NCBI RefSeq assembly: GCF_004137255.1
Contig: NZ_SDWT01000001.1
Location: 2,480,001-2,544,000, forward strand
Direction: 5' to 3'
Origin: Nocardioides oleivorans
GTDB lineage: Bacteria > Actinomycetota > Actinomycetes > Propionibacteriales > Nocardioidaceae
Length of the DNA stretch: 64,000 nt
Position 1 is the first letter of the stretch. Each line of letters begins with the position of its first letter. This document shows, piece after piece, positions 9,593-17,708 of the stretch. The notes beneath the pieces were generated by a model. It ran no database searches, was not told the DNA's origin, and saw nothing but the letters and a program-made list of their open reading frames with translations. The position numbers were made by a program, and so were the translations under genes.

Positions 9593-11458
9593 CTAGCCCC
9601 TGACCCTGATCGTCCACCTCGTCGTCGACGGCAGCGTGGTGGCGTCGCCGGAGTAGCGGACGGTGATCCGCAGCCTGCCGGCCTGCGCCCGGGGCAGCCG
9701 CAGCCTCGCGGTCCCGGAGGACAGCGACAGCGTCCACGACCTCGCGCCGACGCTGACGACCGCCGTGCCGGTGGCCGGGGCCGATCCACGCGTCACCTTC
9801 ACGACGACCTTCGGTCGGCTGCCGACCTTCGCGGTCCTCGGTGCCTTGACCCGCAGGGTGGCGGGGGCCGGAGGTGAGGTGGACGTGCTCGGCGTCGTGG
9901 TCGTGGAGGTGGTGGTCGGCGTGGTGGTCGGCGGGGTGGTCGGAGTGGGGGTGGTCGTCGGGGTGGTCGTCGGGGTGGGCGTGGGGGTCGGGGTCACCGT
10001 GACCGGTGCGATCCCGTCGCAGCTTCCCGTGCGGGACAGCGTGTACGCGCCCAGCGAGCCGTAGTCGTCGTACCCCGTGGCCCACGGACCGTTGCCGACA
10101 CCGTCGACGGAGACGTAGTAGACGCCCGACGGCAGGGTCTGGGTGAGCGAGGCGCCCATGCCCGACGCCCTCGAGGTGCTGACCTGCGCCGAGGGCGGGT
10201 CGGCGGTCGCGACGACCTGCCCGGTGGCGTCGAGGAGGGACAGCGCGATGTCGAGGTCGGTCGACGCGGCGAGGGGGGCCGCCTCGAGGGTCACCGGGCC
10301 CGAGCAGGTGCCCAGGACGTAGGTGTCCACGTCGGTCCGGCTCGCGACGTACGCCGTCCCGCTGGGCGGGAGCGGCGCGCCGGCTGGGCTCGAGGGGGCC
10401 TCGTCGGTGCGCAGCCCGACCACGCCGGCGATGGTCGCGAGGTCGTCCTGCTGGTTGTTCGCGCCGGTGTAGTCGCCCTTGCTCCACTGGCTGATCGGCT
10501 CGTAGTAGCCGGCGCCCATGATCGGCGCCCACGACCCGTGCCCGAGGTCGTAGTCCGGGTTGGCGTTGGTGTTGCCGTCGTGGCGGAGGCCGAAGTTGTG
10601 GCCCACCTCGTGCGCGGCCGCCTCGGCGATGCTCTTGGGGTCGTTGCCGAGCGACTGGGGGAAGACCCACGCGGGCTGGAAGTAGCCGTAGCCGTCCCCA
10701 GCGGAGCCACCCTGGCTCGAGCCGAACACGCCGAGGTAGGCGACGCCGCCGCACCCGCCGCTGCAGATGGCGGACTGCGCGCCGCTGCTGGGCGTGACCA
10801 GGACGTGCGACCCGTACGCGGTGTCGGCGAGCCCCGACCGGTGGATCCCGGCCGGCCCCGGGTCCTGGGTGGTCACGTCGACGTCGAACGGTGCGTAGTC
10901 CTCCGCGACCGACTCCCAGACGGCCTGGATCTTCGTCTTCTCGGCGTCGTCGAAGGCGGCTCCGTTGCCGGAGGGGTCCCAGGCGGGTTGCGTCGTCGGG
11001 ACGTTCGGCTTGCTGGCGTGCCAGCTGGTGCCGCTCGCCGTGCCGCCGTCGAAGTCGAGGAAGATCGTGCGGCTCGAGTCGGACTTGCTGTGCAGCTGGA
11101 AGGTCTGGTCGAGCGGTGCGACCGCCTCGCCGGCACCGCTCGCGGTCCCGGAGAAGGCCACCTCCTCGAAGAACACGCGGCCCGTGGGGTCCACCCACGC
11201 GGTGGAGTCCGTGGTGAGCAGGTCGGTGAGCTCGGCGGCGGTCAGGTCGTTGAGGGCGGCGGCCTCGCCGACCCGGTCGCCGAGCAGCCGGACTGCGGTG
11301 GCACCGCGGACCGGTCGCGGCAGGTCGACGGCCTGCAGGCCCGCGCCGGACGGCCCTGACGCCTGCACGGATCCGGGGGCGGCGGCCAGGGCGCCGCCGG
11401 CGACGACGAGGACGAGGAGGGACGTGGCGCCGATGCGGCTGCCGGTCGAACGACGCAT
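9593..11458 (-). CDS. Secreted zinc metalloprotease (metzincin) with Thr/Pro linker
   Basis: 621-residue exported protein with an N-terminal signal sequence. The metzincin zinc site HEVGHNFGLRHDG sits near residue 237. After the catalytic part comes a segment resembling a bacterial pre-peptidase C-terminal domain (about 370-475), a Thr/Pro-rich linker (about 485-525) and a final Ig-like beta domain. The linker produces the low-complexity DNA at 9890-10000. A TAGCGT box seven bases before the ATG may be its -10 element. It probably degrades extracellular protein; the specificity is unknown. Confidence 0.88.
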   Translation of the reverse strand: MRRSTGSRIGATSLLVLVVAGGALAAAPGSVQASGPSGAGLQAVDLPRPVRGATAVRLLGDRVGEAAALNDLTAAELTDLLTTDSTAWVDPTGRVFFEEVAFSGTASGAGEAVAPLDQTFQLHSKSDSSRTIFLDFDGGTASGTSWHASKPNVPTTQPAWDPSGNGAAFDDAEKTKIQAVWESVAEDYAPFDVDVTTQDPGPAGIHRSGLADTAYGSHVLVTPSSGAQSAICSGGCGGVAYLGVFGSSQGGSAGDGYGYFQPAWVFPQSLGNDPKSIAEAAAHEVGHNFGLRHDGNTNANPDYDLGHGSWAPIMGAGYYEPISQWSKGDYTGANNQQDDLATIAGVVGLRTDEAPSSPAGAPLPPSGTAYVASRTDVDTYVLGTCSGPVTLEAAPLAASTDLDIALSLLDATGQVVATADPPSAQVSTSRASGMGASLTQTLPSGVYYVSVDGVGNGPWATGYDDYGSLGAYTLSRTGSCDGIAPVTVTPTPTPTPTTTPTTTPTPTTPPTTTPTTTSTTTTPSTSTSPPAPATLRVKAPRTAKVGSRPKVVVKVTRGSAPATGTAVVSVGARSWTLSLSSGTARLRLPRAQAGRLRITVRYSGDATTLPSTTRWTIRVRG

Positions 11459-11532
11459 GGGCCGAACGCTAGGGACGCAGGTCCGTGCGGCGCAGGTGAA
11501 TGGGGAAACGTCCGCGGCTCTTTGCCTTCGGC

Positions 11533-12675
11533 TCAGCCGCGGGCGGCTGCCGCCTCGAGCGCTGCGACCGCGGCCTCGGGTCCCGGCGCCTCGGCCGCCT
11601 CGGCTGCGACCACCCGGCAGCGGGTGCGCATCTCGACGTCGTCGAGGCTCGTGGTGACCTGCTCGCCGATGTCGTCGGCCGTCGCTGTGGCCGCGTCGAG
11701 CGTGGTGGCCAGGCCGAGCTCCGCGGCGCGTCGGGCGTTGTGCGGCTGGTCGGCGCCGAGCGGCAGGAGCACGGACGGCAGGCCGTGGGCGAGGGAGGCC
11801 ACCAGGCTGCCCGAGCCACCGTGCGAGACGACGAGGTCGACGCCCGGCAGCACCTCGTGCTGGGGCAGGAACCGCTCCACCCGGACGTACGACGGCTGCG
11901 GCCCGAGGTCGGCCGGGTCGAGCCGCCGACCGATGGTCGCCACGACGTCGACGCCCCGGCCGTGGAGGCCGGACAGGATGCGGTCGAAGAGGTCACCGGA
12001 CCCGTGGTTGAAGATCGTGCCGAGGGTGACGTAGACGGCCCGGCGCCCGCGCGTCCCACGCAGGGTCGGCGTCGCGGTCGAGCGGTAGTGCAGGGGCGTG
12101 ACCTCCAGCGGCGCTGCGGGGCTGCGGAAGCCGGGTGGTGCGTCGGAGAGCACCAGCCCGGACGTCAGCCGCGAGAGCGCCGGGTCGGGTGCCAGCCCGT
12201 GCTCGGCGCGTACGACGTCGAGCTCGGGGCCGACCAGCTCGGGCCGGACGAGCAGGCCGGAGGCCAGCACCAGGTGGGTCGCGACGGGGACGCCGAGCAG
12301 CTCGGCGGCGATCGTCGTACCGAGGTCGGTCTCGTCACGCAGCACCAGGTCGGGCCGGAGCTCCTCGATGACCGCCGGGACCGCAGACGCCATCCGTCGA
12401 GCACCCCGCGAGGCGAAGTTGCGGGCGAACTCGGCCTCCGTCGCCGCGGCGTCCATCACCTCCAGCGGCTCCCGGCGCTGGTGGGCCGGGACCTGGTCGT
12501 GGTGCGGCAGCGGGCTCGTCGCGAACGCCCGGAAGCCGGCCTCGTCGATCGCCGGGACGAGGCCGCCGGACCCGGCGATCGCCACCTCGTGGCCGGCGTC
12601 GCGGGCCGCTCGTGCGACCGGCAGCAGAGGCGCGAGGTGGCCGAGGCCACCGACGAACGTGACGAGGAGTCGCAT
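11533..12675 (-). CDS. UGT/MGT-type glycosyltransferase (GT1)
   Basis: 380-residue nucleotide-sugar glycosyltransferase with two Rossmann domains. The N-terminal acceptor half opens with TFVGGLGHLAPLLP. The C-terminal donor half carries YVTLGTIFN near residue 240 and the signature VSHGGSGSLVASLAHGLPSV near 310, where His and Gly-rich residues bind the nucleotide diphosphate. Such enzymes glycosylate macrolides, lipids or pigments. No biosynthetic cluster surrounds it, so its acceptor is unknown; self-protection or detoxification is possible. Confidence 0.9.
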   Translation of the reverse strand: MRLLVTFVGGLGHLAPLLPVARAARDAGHEVAIAGSGGLVPAIDEAGFRAFATSPLPHHDQVPAHQRREPLEVMDAAATEAEFARNFASRGARRMASAVPAVIEELRPDLVLRDETDLGTTIAAELLGVPVATHLVLASGLLVRPELVGPELDVVRAEHGLAPDPALSRLTSGLVLSDAPPGFRSPAAPLEVTPLHYRSTATPTLRGTRGRRAVYVTLGTIFNHGSGDLFDRILSGLHGRGVDVVATIGRRLDPADLGPQPSYVRVERFLPQHEVLPGVDLVVSHGGSGSLVASLAHGLPSVLLPLGADQPHNARRAAELGLATTLDAATATADDIGEQVTTSLDDVEMRTRCRVVAAEAAEAPGPEAAVAALEAAAARG

Positions 12676-12732
12676 GGTCGGGACAGCCTACGGCCGCTCC
12701 CGGATGTCGGTGCGGGACGCCAGACTGGGCGC

Positions 12733-13686
12733 ATGGGGACTCGGGAGCTCGGCGGGCGCGGCCCACGCAGCGGGATGAGGCGGACCCCGGTGCCGCAGGA
12801 GCCGCGCCGGTTCTACGACGGCGGCACGCTGGCCGGTGACGACGGCCCGGGCGAGCCGCCCGATCCCGACGCCGATCCGCGCATCGTGCTGGAGCGCCAT
12901 GCCGAGGAGGGCGTCGAGCTGTTCGAGCTCGAGCGCCGCCTCGCCTACCGCGACCGCCACGTCGGTGAGCTGCTCGTGCCGGCCGACCCCGACTTCCGCA
13001 CCGACCTGACCTCGGTCCCGGCGCTCTTCACCTGGCTGGTGCCGAAGACCGGCGCCCACCTCCCTGCCGCCCTGCTGCACGACGCGCTCGTCGCCGGGCC
13101 CGACGACCCGCCGTCCTACGTCTCCACCGACGGGGTCGAGGTCGACCGCGTGGAGGCCGACCGGATCTTCCGGGACGCGATGGCCGACACCGGCACCGGC
13201 GTGGTCCGCCGGTGGATCGTGTGGACCGCCGTCACGGTCGCGACCATCTTCGTCGGGCAGCCGGTGCCCTGGACGCGGGCGAGGCAGTGGTCCTACCGGG
13301 TCGCCGCCGGCGTCACGATCGCGGTGATCGCCTACCTCGGTTACAGCTCGACGAGCGACCTCTTCGACCGCTCGTGGTTCCTGGCCACCGACGTGCCGTG
13401 GATGGGCGATCGTCCGTTCGTGGTCGAGCTGGCGGGCGGCCTCGCCGGCGCCATCGTCGTACCCCTCGCGCTCAGCCTGCTCTGGGGCCGGCTCCGGATG
13501 GCCGGCGCGATCGCCGGCGTGATGCTCGCGGTGCTGCTGCACGTGACGGTCGGGCTCGCCGTGGTCGCCACGGCCTACGTCGCGCTCGAGCGGCTGGCCC
13601 GCCGCTCGCCAGCCGCCGCCTGGGTGCTGGCGGCCGTCGTGGTGGTCGGCTCGCTCGTGGTCTTCGGCGTGGTCAGCCTCGGTTGA
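12733..13686 (+). CDS. DUF1353-containing membrane protein
   Basis: 317-residue protein. Residues about 70-160 carry the DUF1353 pattern (FRTDLTSVPALFTWLVP, then a GAHLPAALLHDAL segment), a domain better known from phage and small cytosolic proteins. The C-terminal half adds about five hydrophobic helices, an unusual extension. ATG 12733 is supported by a CAGACT box six bases upstream; ATG 12775 is an alternative. The function is unknown. Its end overlaps the end of the opposite-strand gene by 14 bases. Confidence 0.75.
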   Translation: MGTRELGGRGPRSGMRRTPVPQEPRRFYDGGTLAGDDGPGEPPDPDADPRIVLERHAEEGVELFELERRLAYRDRHVGELLVPADPDFRTDLTSVPALFTWLVPKTGAHLPAALLHDALVAGPDDPPSYVSTDGVEVDRVEADRIFRDAMADTGTGVVRRWIVWTAVTVATIFVGQPVPWTRARQWSYRVAAGVTIAVIAYLGYSSTSDLFDRSWFLATDVPWMGDRPFVVELAGGLAGAIVVPLALSLLWGRLRMAGAIAGVMLAVLLHVTVGLAVVATAYVALERLARRSPAAAWVLAAVVVVGSLVVFGVVSLG

Positions 13687-14053
13687 TCCCGACCTGCGCG
13701 AGCCACCGGCCGGTGAACGAGTCGGCCGGGAGGTCCCGGGTGAGGAGGTCGACGCCGGTCTGGAACGCGAGGTAGACCAGCCCGAGCGCCACGGCGGTCA
13801 CGAGCATCCCGTTGAGGTTGCGCGGGAAGCGGCTCGGCACCGACCGCACGCGGTGCCAGCCACCGACGAGGCCGGCGGTCACGATCGCCGACACGATGCT
13901 GGCGGCGGCCGCGCCCAGCACGGTGCCGAGCAGGCCGAGCCTGCTGATCAGGATCGCGGAGGTCGCGGCGGCGGTGGCGCCGGCGACGAGCTGGGGGAGG
14001 CTCAGGTCGAGGAGGGGCTTGCGGTCGGTCTGCGGGTCGTCTGTCTCAGGCAT
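13673..14053 (-). CDS. Small hypothetical membrane protein
   Basis: 126-residue protein of no family I recognise. An acidic N-terminal tail (PETDDPQTDRK) is followed by two glycine/alanine-rich hydrophobic helices (about residues 20-65), a basic loop and a third hydrophobic segment (about 85-105). The alanine-rich helices and small size recall holin-like or DUF-type membrane proteins, but nothing firm supports that. It is convergent with, and overlaps, the DUF1353 gene by 14 bases, so the two transcripts are antisense at their ends. Confidence 0.65.
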   Translation of the reverse strand: MPETDDPQTDRKPLLDLSLPQLVAGATAAATSAILISRLGLLGTVLGAAAASIVSAIVTAGLVGGWHRVRSVPSRFPRNLNGMLVTAVALGLVYLAFQTGVDLLTRDLPADSFTGRWLAQVGINRG

Positions 14054-14115
14054 CTCACCGGTACGACGACCGGGAGCGGGCGTTGGTTTCCGGTCGTGAC
14101 CAGCCTCACCTGTGC

Positions 14116-14862
14116 TCAGCGCAGGGAGTAGGTGGCGAGCGAGACGCCCACGTAGTGGGCCAGGAAGGCCAGCACCGTGAAGGAGTGGAACACCTCGTGG
14201 AAGCCGAACCAGCGCGGTGACGGGTTCGGCCGCTTGAGGCCGTAGACCACGCCGCCGACCGTGTAGAGGATGCCGCCCGCGGCGACCAGGACCAGCGTGG
14301 CGATGGCGATGCCGGAGCTGAACCTGTCGGCACCGTCGACGAACTGCGGGATGAAGAAGACCGCCGCCCAGCCGAGTGCGAGGTACATCGGCGTGTAGAG
14401 CCAGCGGGGGGCGTCGGTCCAGAACACCCGGAACACCACGCCTGCGATGGCGGCGCCCCAGACGAGGAGCAGGAGGGTCGTCCGCGCTCCGTCGTGCAGG
14501 AAGAGCAGCGCGTAGGGGGTGTAGGTGCCGGCGATGAGCACGAAGATGTTGGCGTGGTCGAAGCGGCGCAGGAACGCCCACGTGCGCGGCGACCAGGTGC
14601 CGCGGTGGTAGATCGCGGAGACCGTGAAGACCAGCAGGGCCGACAGCGCGAACGCGGCCGAGCCGACCCGGGTCGAGGCGGTGGGGGAGAGCGCGACCAG
14701 GACGATGCCGGCCGCGAGGGCGACCGGGGCGGTGCCGGCGTGCAGCCAGCCGCGGAGCTTGGGCTTGACCTCCGCCATCTTGTCGGCGACGACCTCGCTC
14801 GCGCGCTCGACGGCACTCTCGACGCGGTCGCGCGACGTCTCGACGCGGTCGCGCGACGTCAT
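14116..14862 (-). CDS. HlyIII/PAQR-family membrane protein
   Basis: 248-residue integral membrane protein of the haemolysin III/YqfA family, with seven hydrophobic helices and conserved metal-site residues: AIYHRGTW near residue 85 and FHEVFHSFTVLAFLAHY near 225. ATG 14862 has GGAG eight bases upstream. The N-terminus contains a tandem 7-residue duplication, TSRDRVE twice, from a 21-bp DNA repeat at 14821-14860. It diverges from the Z-isoprenyl synthase exactly as Rv1085c does from Rv1086 in M. tuberculosis. The molecular role is not established. Confidence 0.92.
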   Translation of the reverse strand: MTSRDRVETSRDRVESAVERASEVVADKMAEVKPKLRGWLHAGTAPVALAAGIVLVALSPTASTRVGSAAFALSALLVFTVSAIYHRGTWSPRTWAFLRRFDHANIFVLIAGTYTPYALLFLHDGARTTLLLLVWGAAIAGVVFRVFWTDAPRWLYTPMYLALGWAAVFFIPQFVDGADRFSSGIAIATLVLVAAGGILYTVGGVVYGLKRPNPSPRWFGFHEVFHSFTVLAFLAHYVGVSLATYSLR

Positions 14863-14958
14863 GACGTGGTCTCCATGCAGAGAAGTTACCCGCTGGGGGG
14901 TGATGTGCGCACACGACCGCGACAACTTCCGGGTCACACCCGGCGTTACCATCGACGG

Positions 14959-15738
14959 GTGGTCAACGTGAAGGACGCCGTGCGTCGGGTGCTCTACCCG
15001 GCCTACGAGTCCCGGGTGGTGAAGTTCCTCCCCACCGACCGCATCCCGAAGCACGTCGGCGTGATGCTCGACGGCAACCGACGATGGGCCAAGGCCGTCG
15101 GCCTCAACACGGCCGCGGGCTACCAGGCCGGGGCCGACAACATCCGCCCGATGCTCGGCTGGTGCGAGGAGGTCGGCGTCGAGGTGGTCACCCTGTGGCT
15201 GCTCTCGAGCGACAACCTCACCAACCGGCCGCCGGAGCAGCTCACGGGCCTGCTCACGATCATCGAGGGCGCCGTGGAGTCGCTCGCCGAGGCCGGCCGC
15301 TGGCGGATCCACCCCGTCGGCGCGCTCGACCTGCTGCCGACCGAGACCGCCGAGCGGCTCAAGGCGGCCGAGGAGGCCACCCGCGACATCGACGGCATCC
15401 TGGTCAACGTCGCCGTCGGCTACGGCGGCCGTCGGGAGATCGCCGACGCCGTGCGCGCCCTGCTCGCCGACCACGCCACCCGCGGCACCTCACTCGAGGA
15501 GCTCGCCGACCTGATCGACGTCGAGCACATCGCCGAGCACCTCTACACCAAGGGCCAGCCCGACCCCGACCTCGTCATCCGGACGTCGGGCGAGCAGCGA
15601 CTCGGTGGCTTCCTGCTCTGGCAGTCCGCCAACTCGGAGTTCTACTTCTGCGAGGCCCTGTGGCCCGACTTCCGTCGGGTCGACTTCCTGCGCGCGATCC
15701 GTGCGTACGCCGCCCGCGAGCGCCGCTTCGGCGGCTGA
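14959..15738 (+). CDS. Z-isoprenyl diphosphate synthase (UppS family, Rv1086-like)
   Basis: 259-residue cis-prenyltransferase that adds isoprene units to an allylic diphosphate in cis. The catalytic P-loop region GVMLDGNRRWAK (Asp near residue 37) and the C-terminal RTSGEQRLGGFLLWQSANSE box are both intact. Synteny with HlyIII matches M. tuberculosis Rv1086, a short-chain Z-farnesyl diphosphate synthase, so that product is as likely as undecaprenyl diphosphate. GTG 14959 is supported by a TACCAT -10 box exactly six bases upstream (14947-14952) and the absence of a Shine-Dalgarno site, suggesting leaderless translation. Confidence 0.93.
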   Translation: MVNVKDAVRRVLYPAYESRVVKFLPTDRIPKHVGVMLDGNRRWAKAVGLNTAAGYQAGADNIRPMLGWCEEVGVEVVTLWLLSSDNLTNRPPEQLTGLLTIIEGAVESLAEAGRWRIHPVGALDLLPTETAERLKAAEEATRDIDGILVNVAVGYGGRREIADAVRALLADHATRGTSLEELADLIDVEHIAEHLYTKGQPDPDLVIRTSGEQRLGGFLLWQSANSEFYFCEALWPDFRRVDFLRAIRAYAARERRFGG

Positions 15739-16002
15739 CCGGTCCGTCCGCAGCGGCCCACCCCGTCGTCGTACGACCGCGCAACACGGCTGTAGCAAAC
15801 GTCATCTGGCCGTCACCTCGCGTTCGGGCGTGTCGCCCGATTTCGGGGTCGTCGCGGGCGTACTTTCGCGACATCGGCAGGTGGGGAAGCCAGCCGAACC
15901 GGGAGGCAGCCTTGAGCACTCTGATGGGAGCATTCCGGTCCGTTGAATGACAGCGGGCCGGAGCGAGGAGTGCGCGCGCCGGCCCACAGCAAGGGGTTAG
16001 CA
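15739..16002 (+). other. 264-base leader/spacer ahead of phoH2
   Basis: The gap contains a short hairpin TCGGGCG-TGT-CGCCCGA near 15823-15839, a possible 12-codon upstream reading frame (15912-15950) with its own GGGAGG site, and a longer stem of GGGCCGG with CCGGCCC around 15954-15985 just before the AAGGGG ribosome site of phoH2. I looked for a c-di-AMP (ydaO) riboswitch, which actinobacteria place before cell-wall genes, and could not match its conserved blocks. Confidence 0.35.
15912..15950 (+). CDS. Possible 12-residue leader peptide upstream of phoH2
   Basis: A TTG start at 15912 has GGGAGG at 15901-15906, a five-base gap, and reads [12 protein letters not shown] before a TGA at 15948. 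The ribosome site is better than many in this window, and the frame is followed by the GGGCCGG/CCGGCCC stem before phoH2. The length is too small for coding statistics to help. It may be a regulatory upstream frame or chance. Confidence 0.3.
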   Translation: MSTLMGAFRSVE

Positions 16003-17352
16003 GTGGCCAGCAGCAAGACCTCGTCCCGTCGCTCCGCCAGCACCACGTCAGGCTCCGACCGCCGCACGTACGTCCTCGACACCAGCGTCCTGCTGGCCGA
16101 CCCGGGTGCGATCAAACGCTTCGCCGAGCACGAGGTCGTCCTCCCCGTCGTGGTGATCACCGAGCTCGAGGGCAAGCGGCACCACCCGGAGCTCGGTTTC
16201 TTCGCCCGATCGGCGCTGCGTGCGCTCGACGAGCTGCGGATCGTCAACGGACGCCTCGACCAGCCGGTCGGGATCGGCACCGAGGGCGGCACCCTGCGCG
16301 TCGAGCTCAACCACACCGACGCGGCCTCGCTGCCGTCGGGCTTCCGGTTGGGCGACAACGACACGCGCATCCTCGCCGTGGCCCGCAACCTCGCCGACGA
16401 GGGCTTCGCGGTCACCCTGGTCTCCAAGGACCTGCCGCTGCGGATCAAGGCCTCGGCCGTCGGCCTCGACGCCGAGGAGTACCGCGCCGAGGCGATCAGC
16501 AGCTCCGACACCGGCTACACCGGCATGGCCGAGGTCGAGGTGCCGGCCGCCCAGCTCGACGAGCTCTACGAGGACGGCGTCATCGACCTCGACGAGGCGC
16601 GCGACCTGCCCTGCCACAACGGGCTGGTCATGCTCTCCGAGAGGGGTACGGCGCTGGGCCGCGTGGGTGCCGACAAGCGGGTGCACCTGGTGCGCGGCGA
16701 CCGCGACGCCTTCGGCGTCCACGGGCGCTCGGCCGAGCAGCGCGTCGCCCTCGAGATGCTGCTCGACCCCGAGGTCGGGATCGTCTCCCTCGGCGGTCGC
16801 GCCGGCACCGGCAAGTCCGCGATGGCGCTGTGCGCCGGCCTCGAGGCCGTGATGGAGCGCCGCCAGCACAAGAAGGTCGTCGTCTTCCGTCCGTTGTTCG
16901 CCGTCGGCGGCCAGGAGCTCGGCTACCTGCCCGGCTCGGAGAACGAGAAGATGTCGCCCTGGGCGCAGGCGGTCTTCGACACCCTCGGCGCGCTGGTCTC
17001 GCGCGACGTCGTCGACGAGGTGATGGACCGCGGCCTGCTCGAGGTGCTGCCGCTGACCCACATCCGCGGCCGCTCGCTCCACGACTCCTACGTGATCGTC
17101 GACGAGGCCCAGTCGCTCGAGCGCAACGTGCTGCTGACGGTGCTCTCTCGCATCGGTGCCAACTCCAAGGTGGTGCTCACCCACGACGTCGCGCAGCGCG
17201 ACAACCTCCGGGTCGGGCGCCACGACGGCATCGTCGCGGTGGTGGAGAAGCTCAAGGGCCACCCGCTCTTCGCCCACGTGACCCTCACCCGCTCCGAGCG
17301 CTCGCCCATCGCGGCCCTGGTGACCGAGATGCTGGAGGACGTCACCCTCTGA
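16003..17352 (+). CDS. PIN-PhoH fusion ATPase (PhoH2)
   Basis: 449-residue cytoplasmic protein joining an N-terminal PIN RNase domain to a C-terminal PhoH P-loop ATPase. In the PIN part, acidic residues are visible in YVLDTSVLL (near 23), ITELEGKRH (near 52) and RLGDNDTRI (near 120). In the PhoH part the Walker A is GRAGTGKSA near 268 and Walker B is YVIVDEAQ near 367. Mycobacterial PhoH2 is an ATP-dependent RNA helicase/RNase. GTG 16003 is chosen for AAGGGG seven bases upstream; a TTG at 15943 in frame has no ribosome site. Confidence 0.94.
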   Translation: MASSKTSSRRSASTTSGSDRRTYVLDTSVLLADPGAIKRFAEHEVVLPVVVITELEGKRHHPELGFFARSALRALDELRIVNGRLDQPVGIGTEGGTLRVELNHTDAASLPSGFRLGDNDTRILAVARNLADEGFAVTLVSKDLPLRIKASAVGLDAEEYRAEAISSSDTGYTGMAEVEVPAAQLDELYEDGVIDLDEARDLPCHNGLVMLSERGTALGRVGADKRVHLVRGDRDAFGVHGRSAEQRVALEMLLDPEVGIVSLGGRAGTGKSAMALCAGLEAVMERRQHKKVVVFRPLFAVGGQELGYLPGSENEKMSPWAQAVFDTLGALVSRDVVDEVMDRGLLEVLPLTHIRGRSLHDSYVIVDEAQSLERNVLLTVLSRIGANSKVVLTHDVAQRDNLRVGRHDGIVAVVEKLKGHPLFAHVTLTRSERSPIAALVTEMLEDVTL

Positions 17353-17388
17353 GCTCTCTGAGCCCTCTGATCTCCTTCTGCCGGCTTC

Positions 17389-17466
17389 CGCTGTAACGCC
17401 GGGTTACTGGCTGTACCCACCCCTCTGCAGCAGGGTGGGTACGGCTACCAACCCGGCGTTACAGCG
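17389..17466. terminator. 78-bp near-perfect hairpin after phoH2
   Basis: Outer arms 17389-17405 and 17450-17466 are 17-bp perfect complements (CGCTGTAACGCCGGGTT / AACCCGGCGTTACAGCG). Inner arms 17413-17422 and 17433-17442 pair as GTACCCACCC / GGGTGGGTAC around a 10-base loop. Between them is a symmetric 7x7 mismatch. It sits 36 bases past the phoH2 stop and may terminate transcription, but there is no T-run and it is much longer than a usual terminator. A mobile palindromic element (REP- or MITE-like) or structured RNA is also possible. Confidence 0.55.
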
Positions 17467-17708
17467 ATCACAACCGCGAGGCCGATGGGGCATGAGGTGC
17501 GCCCGGGGCTGGTGTGACGGAAGGGACGGGTCCGGTTTCGCCGTTCGGTTTGCACGCCCTCCGAGGCTCATGCATGGTGGCTGAGACCGTTTCGTGATCT
17601 CGGTCGCGAGCTGGGTCGGGGGACCCGGCTCCGTCGCCCCGAGATCGGCCGGTCGCCGGCGCGTCCCCGACGCGCCCAGCCCCCGTCGTCTAGCCCCCCT
17701 GAGCAAAC
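17467..17708 (+). other. Spacer between the hairpin and the secreted-protein gene
   Basis: Together with the preceding hairpin this makes a gap of over 350 bases without a gene. I see no tRNA or open frame with a ribosome site. The segment must hold the promoter of the following gene, but no -35/-10 pair stands out. A CCGAGAT-type segment near 17596-17645 recurs in inverted order and could fold weakly. The position before a cell-wall lytic gene is where c-di-AMP riboswitches occur in actinobacteria, but I cannot match the consensus. Confidence 0.3.

Noticed and set aside
9890..10000. Repetitive GGTGGTCGGnGTGGTCGTCGG DNA resembling a repeat array
   Set aside because: It encodes the Thr/Pro linker of the secreted metalloprotease; the periodicity follows the codons.
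14821..14860. Two-unit repeat as a CRISPR fragment
   Set aside because: The units abut with no spacer and are in frame in a gene. No Cas gene or other array is present in the window.
15739..17708. Possible ydaO (c-di-AMP) riboswitch before phoH2 or the transglycosylase-like gene
   Set aside because: The gene context is right, but I could not line up the conserved GGGGAACCA, GGGGUGAAUC and GCCGAACCC blocks. An Infernal scan would decide.
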